Assembly: GCA_934462825.1 (NCBI GenBank)
Contig: CAKSIP010000038.1
Span: 1 to 14,478, forward strand
Origin: an uncultured Eubacteriales bacterium
Lineage (GTDB): Bacteria; Bacillota; Clostridia; Oscillospirales; CAG-272
DNA length: 14,478 nucleotides
Direction: 5' to 3'
Shown here: piece by piece, positions 1-6,437 of the stretch
Position numbering within the stretch: the first letter of the stretch is position 1
Layout: the number at the start of each line of letters is the position of its first letter
Notes under the pieces: generated by a model
The model's input: only the letters and a program-made list of their open reading frames with translations
Database searches by the model: none
What the model was told of the DNA's origin: nothing
Program-made: the position numbers and the translations under genes

Positions 1-761
1 GCCTGTTCCTTTGTGTAGGAGTCATCGCAGGACTGGAAGCCGATGTTGCAGTTGAACTGCTTCTTAGCCTGGATCAAACCGGACATACCGCCCTCAGCAT
101 CAATACCTTCCACAGGCTCTCTCCAAGGGATGAACAGTTCGCAAGCCCAGCCTTCGCCTTCACGAATACGAGTAGCCGTTTCACCGCCCTGTGCAATGAA
201 GCCGTCAAAGCCCCATGCGGAACGAACATTGTTATCATAATCTATATGGATCCAGCCGAGATACTGACCGCTGCCCATACCGTAGGTCTGTCTGTAAACG
301 TCGCTGTTGGGATCCGGCAGTACATCCTTGCTGCAGGCAAATTCATCCGGTACCCAGTCAAGATAAAGCTGGAAACCGTCGCCCGTAGTGGGGTCGGTAT
401 CGTAATCGGGATCGTTCGGATGCATGGTAGCGTCGTCGATCTCTGCATAAATGTAAAGACCTTCTTTTGTAGCTACAATATAAGCGATAAATTCGCCTTT
501 AGCGGCTGCTTTCACTTCATCGGGAAGCGGAACGCCGTTATCATCTTTTCCGCGATAGTATCTGTCATCCGTCACAATGCTTTGGATTTTTGTACTCTTG
601 TAATAAACGTCATCGGGCTGTCCGTCTACCGTGATTTTCTCATCGGTTACATACACCGAATACTTGTTGATGTTGGCCAAGTCGAATGCGCCAAACGCAG
701 GCAGTGCAACGGAAGCCAGCATAGCAACGCAAAGAAGCACGGCAAGCAGTGTCTTTTTCAT
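1..761 (-). CDS. Secreted CBM9-like carbohydrate-binding surface protein, paralog 1 (3' end outside window)
   Basis: The reading frame is open from an ATG at 761 to the left edge (253 complete residues), so the C-terminus is missing. A lysine-led signal peptide covers residues 1 to about 25. The core carries CBM9-type landmarks: ITVDG near 43-47, GLYIYAEIDD near 101-110, GDGFQLYLDW near 127-136 and WACELFIPW near 205-213. CBM9 (Pfam CBM9_1) domains are beta-sandwiches that bind sugars, often attached to extracellular glycosidases; binding by this protein is inferred. It aligns without gaps to the paralog at 2301-3320, with 24 amino-acid differences in 253 residues by hand count, so a C-terminal anchor like that paralog's is expected beyond the edge. 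The ribosome site AAGGAGGA lies 8 bases upstream of the start, and the gene has its own promoter. No catalytic residues are apparent. The substrate is unknown. Confidence 0.8.
   Translation of the reverse strand, partial: MKKTLLAVLLCVAMLASVALPAFGAFDLANINKYSVYVTDEKITVDGQPDDVYYKSTKIQSIVTDDRYYRGKDDNGVPLPDEVKAAAKGEFIAYIVATKEGLYIYAEIDDATMHPNDPDYDTDPTTGDGFQLYLDWVPDEFACSKDVLPDPNSDVYRQTYGMGSGQYLGWIHIDYDNNVRSAWGFDGFIAQGGETATRIREGEGWACELFIPWREPVEGIDAEGGMSGLIQAKKQFNCNIGFQSCDDSYTKEQ
1..761 (-). repeat. Left copy of a gapless gene duplication (paralog 1)
   Basis: Base 1 aligns with 2560 and base 761 with 3320 without any insertion or deletion. I count about 76 mismatches over 761 bases, so about 90% identity. 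The first 60 bases are identical, and the density of differences rises toward the 5' ends of the genes. The duplication probably continues past the left edge. Confidence 0.9.
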
Positions 762-821
762 GGGGAGATCCTCCTTAAAATAATGTACTCCTGTATATTT
801 CATCCGTAATGGACTGTCTAT

Positions 822-850
822 ATCATAGCAGAAATCCGTTCATTTGTCAA
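822..850 (-). promoter_or_regulatory. Sigma-A-type promoter of CBM9-like paralog 1
   Basis: Read on the minus strand, TTGACA (845-850) is followed by a 17-base spacer and TATGAT (822-827). TGC directly before the -10 gives an extended -10. The transcript would start about 55 bases upstream of the ATG at 761. A very A/T-rich stretch (853-902) lies just upstream of the -35 and could act as an UP element. Confidence 0.8.
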
Positions 851-884
851 TGCTTTTTTAACAAAAATTATTTATTTTATTTTA

Positions 885-902
885 TTTTTTTGTACAAAAA
901 AA
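885..902. promoter_or_regulatory. Perfect A/T palindrome in the gap upstream of paralog 1
   Basis: Seven T, GTAC and seven A form an 18-bp perfect palindrome inside the A/T-rich tract upstream of the paralog 1 promoter. It may be part of an UP element or a protein-binding site, or just a product of A/T tracts. The whole 762-1088 gap otherwise holds only the paralog 1 promoter, this tract and the terminator-like hairpin of the next gene; I see no gene in it. Confidence 0.35.
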
Positions 903-990
903 CTCCTTTCCCTCGATGCGCCCTGCGCTTTGGGAAGAAAGGGCCGGCCGCACGGGCTTTGGGGGAGAGGACGATTGAAAAATATACAAG

Positions 991-1025
991 AGGGCGCGAA
1001 AAACCGAAACGGTTTTCCACGCCCT
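991..1025 (-). terminator. Intrinsic terminator of CBM9-like paralog 2
   Basis: On the minus strand a stem AGGGCG/CGCCCT encloses an inner stem AAAACCG/CGGTTTT with an AAA loop (1000-1016), joined by a small internal loop. It is followed by a moderately T-rich tail (976-990). It lies about 65 bases past the stop of the gene at 1089-2078. The T tract is interrupted, which lowers confidence. Confidence 0.6.
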
Positions 1026-1088
1026 TTTGGGTTATTCACAAAAAATCAATCTTATGCTTTAGGATTTTGTTAAGACGATTCGTCTCGC

Positions 1089-2078
1089 TCAGTTCTCTTT
1101 CTTCTTCAAAGTCAGAGCGGCCAAGCCGGCGCCTGCCACCACAAGGGCGGCCACGATAGCTATGGTTGCATCCGAAGTAGGAGGAACGGGATCTTCGCCG
1201 TCATAGGCAAAGCGGATATGAGAAAGAATCGAGTAAGTGGAGTAGTAGCTGAGTCCCTGACCTACCAGCTGGTCAAAGTAAATGGAGGTGTTTTGCTCAA
1301 AGTCTCTTTCGCCTTCCAAGTATGCGTCGTCGCAGGATTGGAAGCCGATGTCGCAGTTGAACTGCTTCTTAGCCTTGAACTGACCGGCCATACCGCCCGG
1401 TACATCAATGCCTTCAAATTCTTCTCTCCACGGGATAAAAAACTCACAGCTCCAGCCGTCGTTTGCGTCATTCACCTTAGCGGCGGTTTCCACACCCAAG
1501 GATTTGGGGTTTGCGAAACCAAAGTTGCCCTTCAGATTGTTATCATAGTCGACCATCAACCAACCCATGAACATCTGACCGGCCGCCGACTGCGCATACT
1601 GCGATTTGTAAGCGGAGTCCTGGAAATTGCCTCTGTCTGCCGGTTCCGGATGCTTGAGGTCGTCCGGTACCCAATCAAGGTAGATCTGGAAAGCGTCGCC
1701 GGTTTCCGAATCGCTATCCAATTTGCCGGGCTTCATGGTTGTGTCGTTGATTTCAGCGTACACATAAAGCCCCTTTTCGGATGCCAGCATGTAGGCCGTA
1801 AAGCTACCGTCACTTCTTGCTTTAACTTCATCGCTAATCGCCTCACCGTCCTGGCCGTTTTTACGATCGTATCTCTGTTCGTCTGTATTGCCTTCGATTT
1901 TTTGGCCCTTAAAATAAGCTTCATCCATCGCGCCGTCCACGACAACTTCATTATCATTTACGGTGGGAACGGTATACGTCGGGATCACCCATTCGGTCGG
2001 TTCAGCTGCAAACACGGGAAATGCAACAACGGCCAGCATGGCAACACAAACAAGCATTGCAAGCAGCGTCTTTTTCAT
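1089..2078 (-). CDS. Secreted CBM9-like carbohydrate-binding surface protein, paralog 2
   Basis: This is a 329-residue protein. Residues 1-25 are a signal peptide ending in a VFAA-type cleavage region. A single CBM9-like domain (about 45-290) shows VVVDG at 45-49, GLYVYAEI at 103-110, GDAFQIYLDW at 127-136 and WSCEFFIPW at 209-217. Three cysteines (211, 242, 249) match those of the neighbouring paralogs. The C-terminus is a tripartite anchor: PPTSD at 299-303, a hydrophobic stretch at about 305-323 and a KKKEN tail, which resembles a variant sortase signal (PxTG-like). It differs clearly from its two close paralogs in the N-terminal linker (residues 25-42) and in the middle loop around 140-170. 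The start is supported by AAGGAGGA upstream of the ATG. Likely role, by inference: cell-surface glycan binding. The ligand is unknown and no catalytic motif is seen. Confidence 0.8.
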   Translation of the reverse strand: MKKTLLAMLVCVAMLAVVAFPVFAAEPTEWVIPTYTVPTVNDNEVVVDGAMDEAYFKGQKIEGNTDEQRYDRKNGQDGEAISDEVKARSDGSFTAYMLASEKGLYVYAEINDTTMKPGKLDSDSETGDAFQIYLDWVPDDLKHPEPADRGNFQDSAYKSQYAQSAAGQMFMGWLMVDYDNNLKGNFGFANPKSLGVETAAKVNDANDGWSCEFFIPWREEFEGIDVPGGMAGQFKAKKQFNCDIGFQSCDDAYLEGERDFEQNTSIYFDQLVGQGLSYYSTYSILSHIRFAYDGEDPVPPTSDATIAIVAALVVAGAGLAALTLKKKEN

Positions 2079-2137
2079 TGGAAAATTCCTCCTTAAAATA
2101 ATGTGATTTGAATACTCGGGTATCTGAAATCACTTAT

Positions 2138-2166
2138 ATAGTAACAGATTTGCATCGGTTTGTCAA
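2138..2166 (-). promoter_or_regulatory. Promoter of CBM9-like paralog 2
   Basis: On the minus strand TTGACA (2161-2166) is separated by 17 bases from TACTAT (2138-2143), which is preceded by TGT (extended -10). The upstream stretch AAAAAGTATTGACAAA closely matches the corresponding part of the paralog 1 promoter (AAAAAGCATTGACAAA). Confidence 0.75.
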
Positions 2167-2248
2167 TACTTTTTGGGTAGAAAATTCATTTTTTCACACA
2201 TCCAAATGAAGGTAGCGGCGTGACCGCAACGCTGCAAAAACAATAAAA

Positions 2249-2284
2249 AGAGGAATGTCAAAAATTGCTTTTCAACATTCCTCT
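2249..2284 (-). terminator. Intrinsic terminator of CBM9-like paralog 3
   Basis: A perfect 10-bp stem AGAGGAATGT/ACATTCCTCT encloses a 16-base loop. On the minus strand it is followed directly by TTTTATTG and further T residues. It lies 17 bases after the stop of the gene at 2301-3320. It separates this gene from the promoter of paralog 2, so the two are independent transcription units. Confidence 0.85.
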
Positions 2285-2300
2285 GATCTTAAATTACAAC

Positions 2301-3320
2301 TCAGTTCTCTTTCTTCTTCATGGTAAGAACTGCCAAGCCGGCACCGGCTACAACCAAAGCAGCCACGATAGCTACCGTTGCATCCGATGTGGGCGGGTTG
2401 GGATCTTCGCCGCCTTCACCGTAGTTAAACTGAAGAACGGAAAGAAGCTCATAGTTCCACCAATAGGCAAGACCATGATCCGGAACCTGGTCGAACAACA
2501 GTGTAGTGTTCTTTTCCACAATTACTTCGTCTCTGATTCTGTCGTAAGCGGGATCCATAGCCTGTTCCTTTGTGTAGGAGTCATCGCAGGACTGGAAGCC
2601 GATGTTGCAGTTGAACTGCTTCTTAGCCTGGATCAAGCCGGACATACCACCCTCAGCGTCGATGCCTTCCACAGGCTCTCTCCAAGGGATAAACAGCTCG
2701 CAAGCCCAGCCTTCGCCTTCACGAATACGAGTGGCCGTTTCGCCGCCCTGAGCAAGGAAACCATCAAAGCCCCATGCGGAACGAACGTTGTTATCATAGT
2801 CGATGTGGATCCAACCGAGGTACTGACCGCTGCCCATACCGTAGGTCTGTCTGTAAGCATCGCTGCTGGCATCCGGCACTACATCTTTGCTGCAGGCAAA
2901 TTCATCCGGCACCCAATCAAGAAACATCTGGAAGCCGTCGCCCGAAGTGGGGTCGGTATCGTAATCGGGATCGTTCGGATGCATAGTAGAATCGTCGATC
3001 TCGGCATAAATGTAAAGGCCGTCTTTTGTAGCTACAACGTAAGCCACAAATTCGCCCTTAGCGGCTGCTTTCACTTCATCGGGAAGCGGAACGCCGTTGT
3101 CGTCTTCGGTACGATAGTATCTGTCTTCTGTCACAACGCTCTGGATCTTGGTGCTCTTGTAGTAAACGTCATCGGGGTTACCGTCTACCGTGATTTTCTC
3201 ATCGGTTACATACACCGAATACTTGTTGATGTTGGCCAAGTCGTATGCACCAAATACAGGCAATGCAACAGCAACCAGCATGGCAACGCAAAGAAGCATT
3301 GCTACCACTGTTTTTTTCAT
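2301..3320 (-). CDS. Secreted CBM9-like carbohydrate-binding surface protein, paralog 3
   Basis: This 339-residue protein is complete. It has a signal peptide (1 to about 25), then a single CBM9-like domain with ITVDG at 43-47, GLYIYAEI at 101-108, GDGFQMFLDW at 127-136 and GWACELFIPW at 204-213. Cysteines 207, 238 and 245 are shared with the paralogs, and C143 is shared only with paralog 1. The anchor is PPTSD at 309-313, a hydrophobic segment at 315-332 and KKKEN at the end; 32 of the last 36 residues equal those of paralog 2. CBM9 domains bind sugar chains, and surface binding here is inference. The ATG has AGGAGGA upstream. It has its own promoter and terminator. It is the complete reference for the truncated copy at 1-761. 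Confidence 0.82.
   Translation of the reverse strand: MKKTVVAMLLCVAMLVAVALPVFGAYDLANINKYSVYVTDEKITVDGNPDDVYYKSTKIQSVVTEDRYYRTEDDNGVPLPDEVKAAAKGEFVAYVVATKDGLYIYAEIDDSTMHPNDPDYDTDPTSGDGFQMFLDWVPDEFACSKDVVPDASSDAYRQTYGMGSGQYLGWIHIDYDNNVRSAWGFDGFLAQGGETATRIREGEGWACELFIPWREPVEGIDAEGGMSGLIQAKKQFNCNIGFQSCDDSYTKEQAMDPAYDRIRDEVIVEKNTTLLFDQVPDHGLAYWWNYELLSVLQFNYGEGGEDPNPPTSDATVAIVAALVVAGAGLAVLTMKKKEN
2560..3320 (-). repeat. Right copy of the gapless gene duplication (paralog 3)
   Basis: This is the partner of the copy at 1-761. Some similarity continues upstream of the genes: both share GGACTG, ATATCATAGCA and a TGTCAA -35 complement in the promoters, although the bases between are not conserved. Confidence 0.9.
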
Positions 3321-3370
3321 TTTTGGATTCCTCCTGCAAATAAAGTTCTACGTCCACTTTGGACTGCTAT

Positions 3371-3399
3371 ATCATAGCACGTTTTGCGATTTGTGTCAA
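3371..3399 (-). promoter_or_regulatory. Promoter of CBM9-like paralog 3
   Basis: On the minus strand TTGACA (3394-3399), a 17-base spacer and TATGAT (3371-3376) preceded by TGC form a near-consensus extended -10 promoter. It is identical in hexamers and spacing to the promoter of paralog 1. Confidence 0.8.
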
Positions 3400-3453
3400 C
3401 ATCATTTCCCCGTTTTTCGCCCCCCCAAAAAAAGTTTGTTCAAAATACCCTAT

Positions 3454-3484
3454 TATATATCGCCTTTTTTGGGGAATTTGTCAA
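3454..3484 (-). promoter_or_regulatory. Possible second, upstream promoter for paralog 3
   Basis: On the minus strand TTGACA (3479-3484) is followed at a 19-base spacing by TATATA (3454-3459), or at 21 bases by TATAAT. The spacing is too long for a strong site. The gap 3321-3525 contains no clear terminator for the gene ending at 3526, so read-through into paralog 3 is possible. Confidence 0.3.
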
Positions 3485-3525
3485 GCCATTTTTTACGGCC
3501 ATTTTACAGAGTTTTTATCACTTTG

Positions 3526-6204
3526 TTAACGGTTCTCCGCACGTCTTGCGTTGCGCTTTTTTTGCCAATGATAAACGCCGCCGGCGACCATCACAACGCC
3601 TGCGCTGATGCCGACAAGCAGGCCCACGGTAAGAAGCTCCTTCTTTTGGTTTTTCTTGGCTTCGGACGTATTTTCCCGGCTCAATTCGCCTGACAGCACT
3701 TTCTTTTCCAGATCAGCATTGCTGTAAACCTCACTGAGTATGGAAATCTTATTGACGCAGGCATAAAAGCTCTGATCCATGGCGCCCGCGCTCAGATTGC
3801 GGAAGGACAGGCGAATACTGTCCACGGAGGTGGCGCTCCGGACGTCCACATACAGGCGCCGCACGGAGCCGCTGTTCATCACGCCCACGCTTTCCACCAA
3901 AAGGTCGTCCGAGCGCACAGCAATAGCCACTTCATACACGCTTCCCTTTGTGCCGTTTTCTCCGGCCGAATCGGGAAGAAAGATTTCAAAGCAAAGGCAG
4001 TCAATATTGTTCAGGAACAGCGCTCCGTCGGTGTAATAGACGATACTGCCGAACTCGGCTCCGAGCGAGGCATCGGGTGCAAGATGCGCCACCAAGGAGC
4101 GAGAGGTATTTTGCGCCGCTGTATAAACCGAAAGGGCGTCGCAGCCATCCCCGGCGTTCCAGCCAAGCGAGGCGTTTGCTTTTGAAAAATCCCACAGGGC
4201 ATAGGATCCGCTGATGTCAAAGGGTTCTTCATCATAGATCATCGACGGCTGCTCCAGCCGGCGGCGGATCACCCGTTTGGAATTGAAGCCTCTGACGATG
4301 TCCTGCCAGCTCGCCACTTCCAATTTTGTCGGAATATCCTTGCCGATTTCGGCGTTGCGATAGCTGTCCGCATACTTGAAGGCGTCCCGGAAGGCGGAAA
4401 ACAGTGCCGCTTCCCTTTCATCGGCGTCCAAAAACGAAACAATACAGGTGCGCACTTCGTATAAATGGGCAACCAAATTGTAATAAGATAAGTAGGCGGT
4501 CAGAATGTCGCCCTCGGCCAAGCCGATGTCGGGATACCAGCAGGTCAAAAATTTCGACGGCAGTTCCTTTTTCAGCTTGGACAGGCTCTGCACCAAATCG
4601 GCAAACTTGGCATATCCCTCCGTAGGCAGAACCGGCTGTTCCTTGGTCGGCCATGTCAAGCGTGTGGATTCCAGCATAAAGTATAAGGAAGAAGACGCGG
4701 TGCCGTAATGCGTCAGGCGGAGCGCTACGGATTGCAAAAGCAGATCCAGCGGGTAGCGATAATCTCTCGTTTCCGCCGTCACCGGAAGGTCATAGCCGAA
4801 GTCCGCTTCCTGCACGGGCAAAACAATTTCAAGCTTTTGGAAAACCGTATCGGCGGCCCGGCGAATGACCGAGCAGGTCTGCGCCAGCTGATCCGCATAT
4901 TCGGCCAAGGCCAGCGGTGTCTGCTCCCTTGAAAGTTCCGGTTCGTTCAGCGCACGGCCTATGATTACGCCGCGCACGCCACTGCCGTCCGGCGACGAAT
5001 AGCGCGACAGCAGGAAGGCCGTGCAGGCATACAGGCGCTCCGTTTCCCCCGGCTTACGCATATCGGGGGCGGCATCCGTTTTATGATCGGGTTCTGTTCC
5101 GGCCAAATACCGCAGATACACGGCGGCTCCCACATTTTTCAGCGTTTGAATTTCTTTATCCAAGGCAATGACCTCATCGCGGTTGAAGTAATATTCCTCC
5201 CCCGCAACGGCAAACTGAAATCCGTTATTGCCGGACGCAGGCAGCCGATTGATAAACACGTCCACAAGGGCGACGGCCGGCTCACATTCCGACGCGCCTA
5301 TGTACAGCGAGGTTTCAACGCCCTTGAAGCCGACGGCGGGAAGCTCCTCCCCTTTTATGACGGTTTCCGACAAATAGCGCTCTCCCGTCAGCGGAATCAC
5401 CTCTCGGTCGGAGGTCAGCATGGCAACAAAATACCGTGCGCACGCATCCCGCAAGCCTTCCACGGGAAAAGTAAAGTCAAAATTGAGCGTCATCGGGCAT
5501 TCGGCTGTTTTTTTATGCACCGGGCGAACATCGGAAATGCTCTCGTCCGGCTCCAACTTATAAAGAACGATCGTACTGTCACGGTTTACCAAGGTTGTAT
5601 TGTAGTCCACTTCCCCGGCAAAACGCCCCTCCGAGGTCTTACCGTTATATTCGGCTATCGTAATTTTTCCGCGCAGGTTTTCTTCCTCAAACACATAGGA
5701 AACCGCTCCCACCGAGAAAACGGTAACGCTCCCGGAGCCGTCACAAGGAAAGGTGAGCGTCAGTGCGGTCATGGTGTCGGGCGAGGTGACGCGGAAAATG
5801 TATTCTTTTTTGCCTGCATACGGCTCCAGCTTGACGGTAGTTTTACCGGTTTCACTGCTATTGGCCGAATTTTTAAAAACGTATTCCACCACCATTTCAT
5901 TGCATGCCGTTTTGTTTTCCAGCACGATGCGCAAAGCGTTGGCGCGGGTTACGGCCGCAATGGGGGTAATCGTCATGGAGAGGCTGGGCCTCGGATCCGT
6001 TACGTTCAGGCGCACGGCCTGTTCGTCAGTCAGCTCGGCCGTTCCCCCGGAAGCAAAAGCAGATTTGGAAAGAAAATTCGTTTGCGATACTGTAAGCAAG
6101 TTATCTTCTGTTTTCCTCGCAGATACCCATGGCGCAAACAATGAAAGAGTCATCACCGACGAAAGAAAGATCGCAAGCCAGCGGAAATGATTTCTTTTTT
6201 TCAA
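3526..6204 (-). CDS. Large secreted membrane-anchored protein with a DUF5722-like core
   Basis: This 892-residue protein starts at TTG. AAGGAGGA lies 6 bases upstream and the signal peptide (residues 1-29, MKKRNHFRWL...) begins right there, so TTG fits better than any internal ATG. Residues about 60-320 look like beta-rich adhesion or carbohydrate-binding modules. Residues about 330-640 resemble DUF5722 proteins, with EYYFNRDEVIALDKEI near 337-352, VYLRYL near 362-367, a helical ERLYACTAFLLSRYS stretch near 389-403 and GVIIGRALNEP near 412-422. I recall DUF5722 as an extracellular domain related to TIM-barrel glycosidases; this assignment is from memory and moderate. Residues 661-825 look like a jelly-roll module. 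A transmembrane helix (857-877) and a basic tail (KKRNARR) anchor it; there is no PxTG-type motif. It lies upstream of the CBM9-like genes on the same strand, suggesting a shared surface glycan role. No catalytic acid pair can be assigned by eye. Confidence 0.65.
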   Translation of the reverse strand: MKKRNHFRWLAIFLSSVMTLSLFAPWVSARKTEDNLLTVSQTNFLSKSAFASGGTAELTDEQAVRLNVTDPRPSLSMTITPIAAVTRANALRIVLENKTACNEMVVEYVFKNSANSSETGKTTVKLEPYAGKKEYIFRVTSPDTMTALTLTFPCDGSGSVTVFSVGAVSYVFEEENLRGKITIAEYNGKTSEGRFAGEVDYNTTLVNRDSTIVLYKLEPDESISDVRPVHKKTAECPMTLNFDFTFPVEGLRDACARYFVAMLTSDREVIPLTGERYLSETVIKGEELPAVGFKGVETSLYIGASECEPAVALVDVFINRLPASGNNGFQFAVAGEEYYFNRDEVIALDKEIQTLKNVGAAVYLRYLAGTEPDHKTDAAPDMRKPGETERLYACTAFLLSRYSSPDGSGVRGVIIGRALNEPELSREQTPLALAEYADQLAQTCSVIRRAADTVFQKLEIVLPVQEADFGYDLPVTAETRDYRYPLDLLLQSVALRLTHYGTASSSLYFMLESTRLTWPTKEQPVLPTEGYAKFADLVQSLSKLKKELPSKFLTCWYPDIGLAEGDILTAYLSYYNLVAHLYEVRTCIVSFLDADEREAALFSAFRDAFKYADSYRNAEIGKDIPTKLEVASWQDIVRGFNSKRVIRRRLEQPSMIYDEEPFDISGSYALWDFSKANASLGWNAGDGCDALSVYTAAQNTSRSLVAHLAPDASLGAEFGSIVYYTDGALFLNNIDCLCFEIFLPDSAGENGTKGSVYEVAIAVRSDDLLVESVGVMNSGSVRRLYVDVRSATSVDSIRLSFRNLSAGAMDQSFYACVNKISILSEVYSNADLEKKVLSGELSRENTSEAKKNQKKELLTVGLLVGISAGVVMVAGGVYHWQKKRNARRAENR

Positions 6205-6210
6205 GCGGAT

Positions 6211-6218
6211 TCCTCCTT
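6211..6218 (-). promoter_or_regulatory. Ribosome binding site that sets the TTG start of the 892-residue protein
   Basis: AAGGAGGA on the minus strand, 6 bases before TTG at 6202-6204. No ATG in this frame has a comparable site, and the residues directly after TTG form a classical lysine-led signal peptide. Confidence 0.75.
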
Positions 6219-6316
6219 ATATTTTTTAATTCGTTGCATAAATCCTTTGTTTGTCTTTTTCCTTCTCGTCCTCGTCTCGCCCGTCTTTTTCTCAAGGCAC
6301 GAAAGAAGGCATGATA

Positions 6317-6345
6317 AGTATACCACATTTTTTCCATTCCCGCAA
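6317..6345 (-). promoter_or_regulatory. Promoter of the 892-residue surface protein
   Basis: On the minus strand TTGCGG (6340-6345), a 17-base spacer and TATACT (6317-6322) preceded by TGG (extended -10). The -35 is weak, but the extended -10 compensates. It leaves a leader of about 105 bases. Confidence 0.55.
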
Positions 6346-6380
6346 CTATATTTTTCCCATTCAAAATTCATCGTTTTCTG

Positions 6381-6409
6381 TTGATTTAAAAAGAAAAATA
6401 GTGTATAAT
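6381..6409 (+). promoter_or_regulatory. Promoter of the TVP38 / C92 / manA operon
   Basis: TTGATT (6381-6386), a 17-base spacer and a perfect TATAAT (6404-6409) lie 28 bases before the ATG at 6438. The -35 elements of this promoter and of the divergent one face each other about 35 bases apart. Confidence 0.75.
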
Positions 6410-6437
6410 TTGAAGAAAGAAATGGCGGAGGCACAGA

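Noticed and set aside
2265..3377. 370-codon open frame on the plus strand opposite CBM9-like paralog 3 (and a similar 292-codon frame at 1218-2096)
   Set aside because: The minus-strand proteins have signal peptides, domain motifs, ribosome sites, promoters and terminators. The plus-strand frames have none and arise from the codon usage of the paralogs.
3400..3525. Intrinsic terminator for the 892-residue gene
   Set aside because: There are C, A and T homopolymer runs and a short direct repeat (ATGGC), but no inverted repeat followed by a T tract on the minus strand.
5083..6144. 353-codon open frame on the plus strand inside the 892-residue gene
   Set aside because: No ribosome site or recognisable domain, and it lies fully within a well-supported gene on the other strand.
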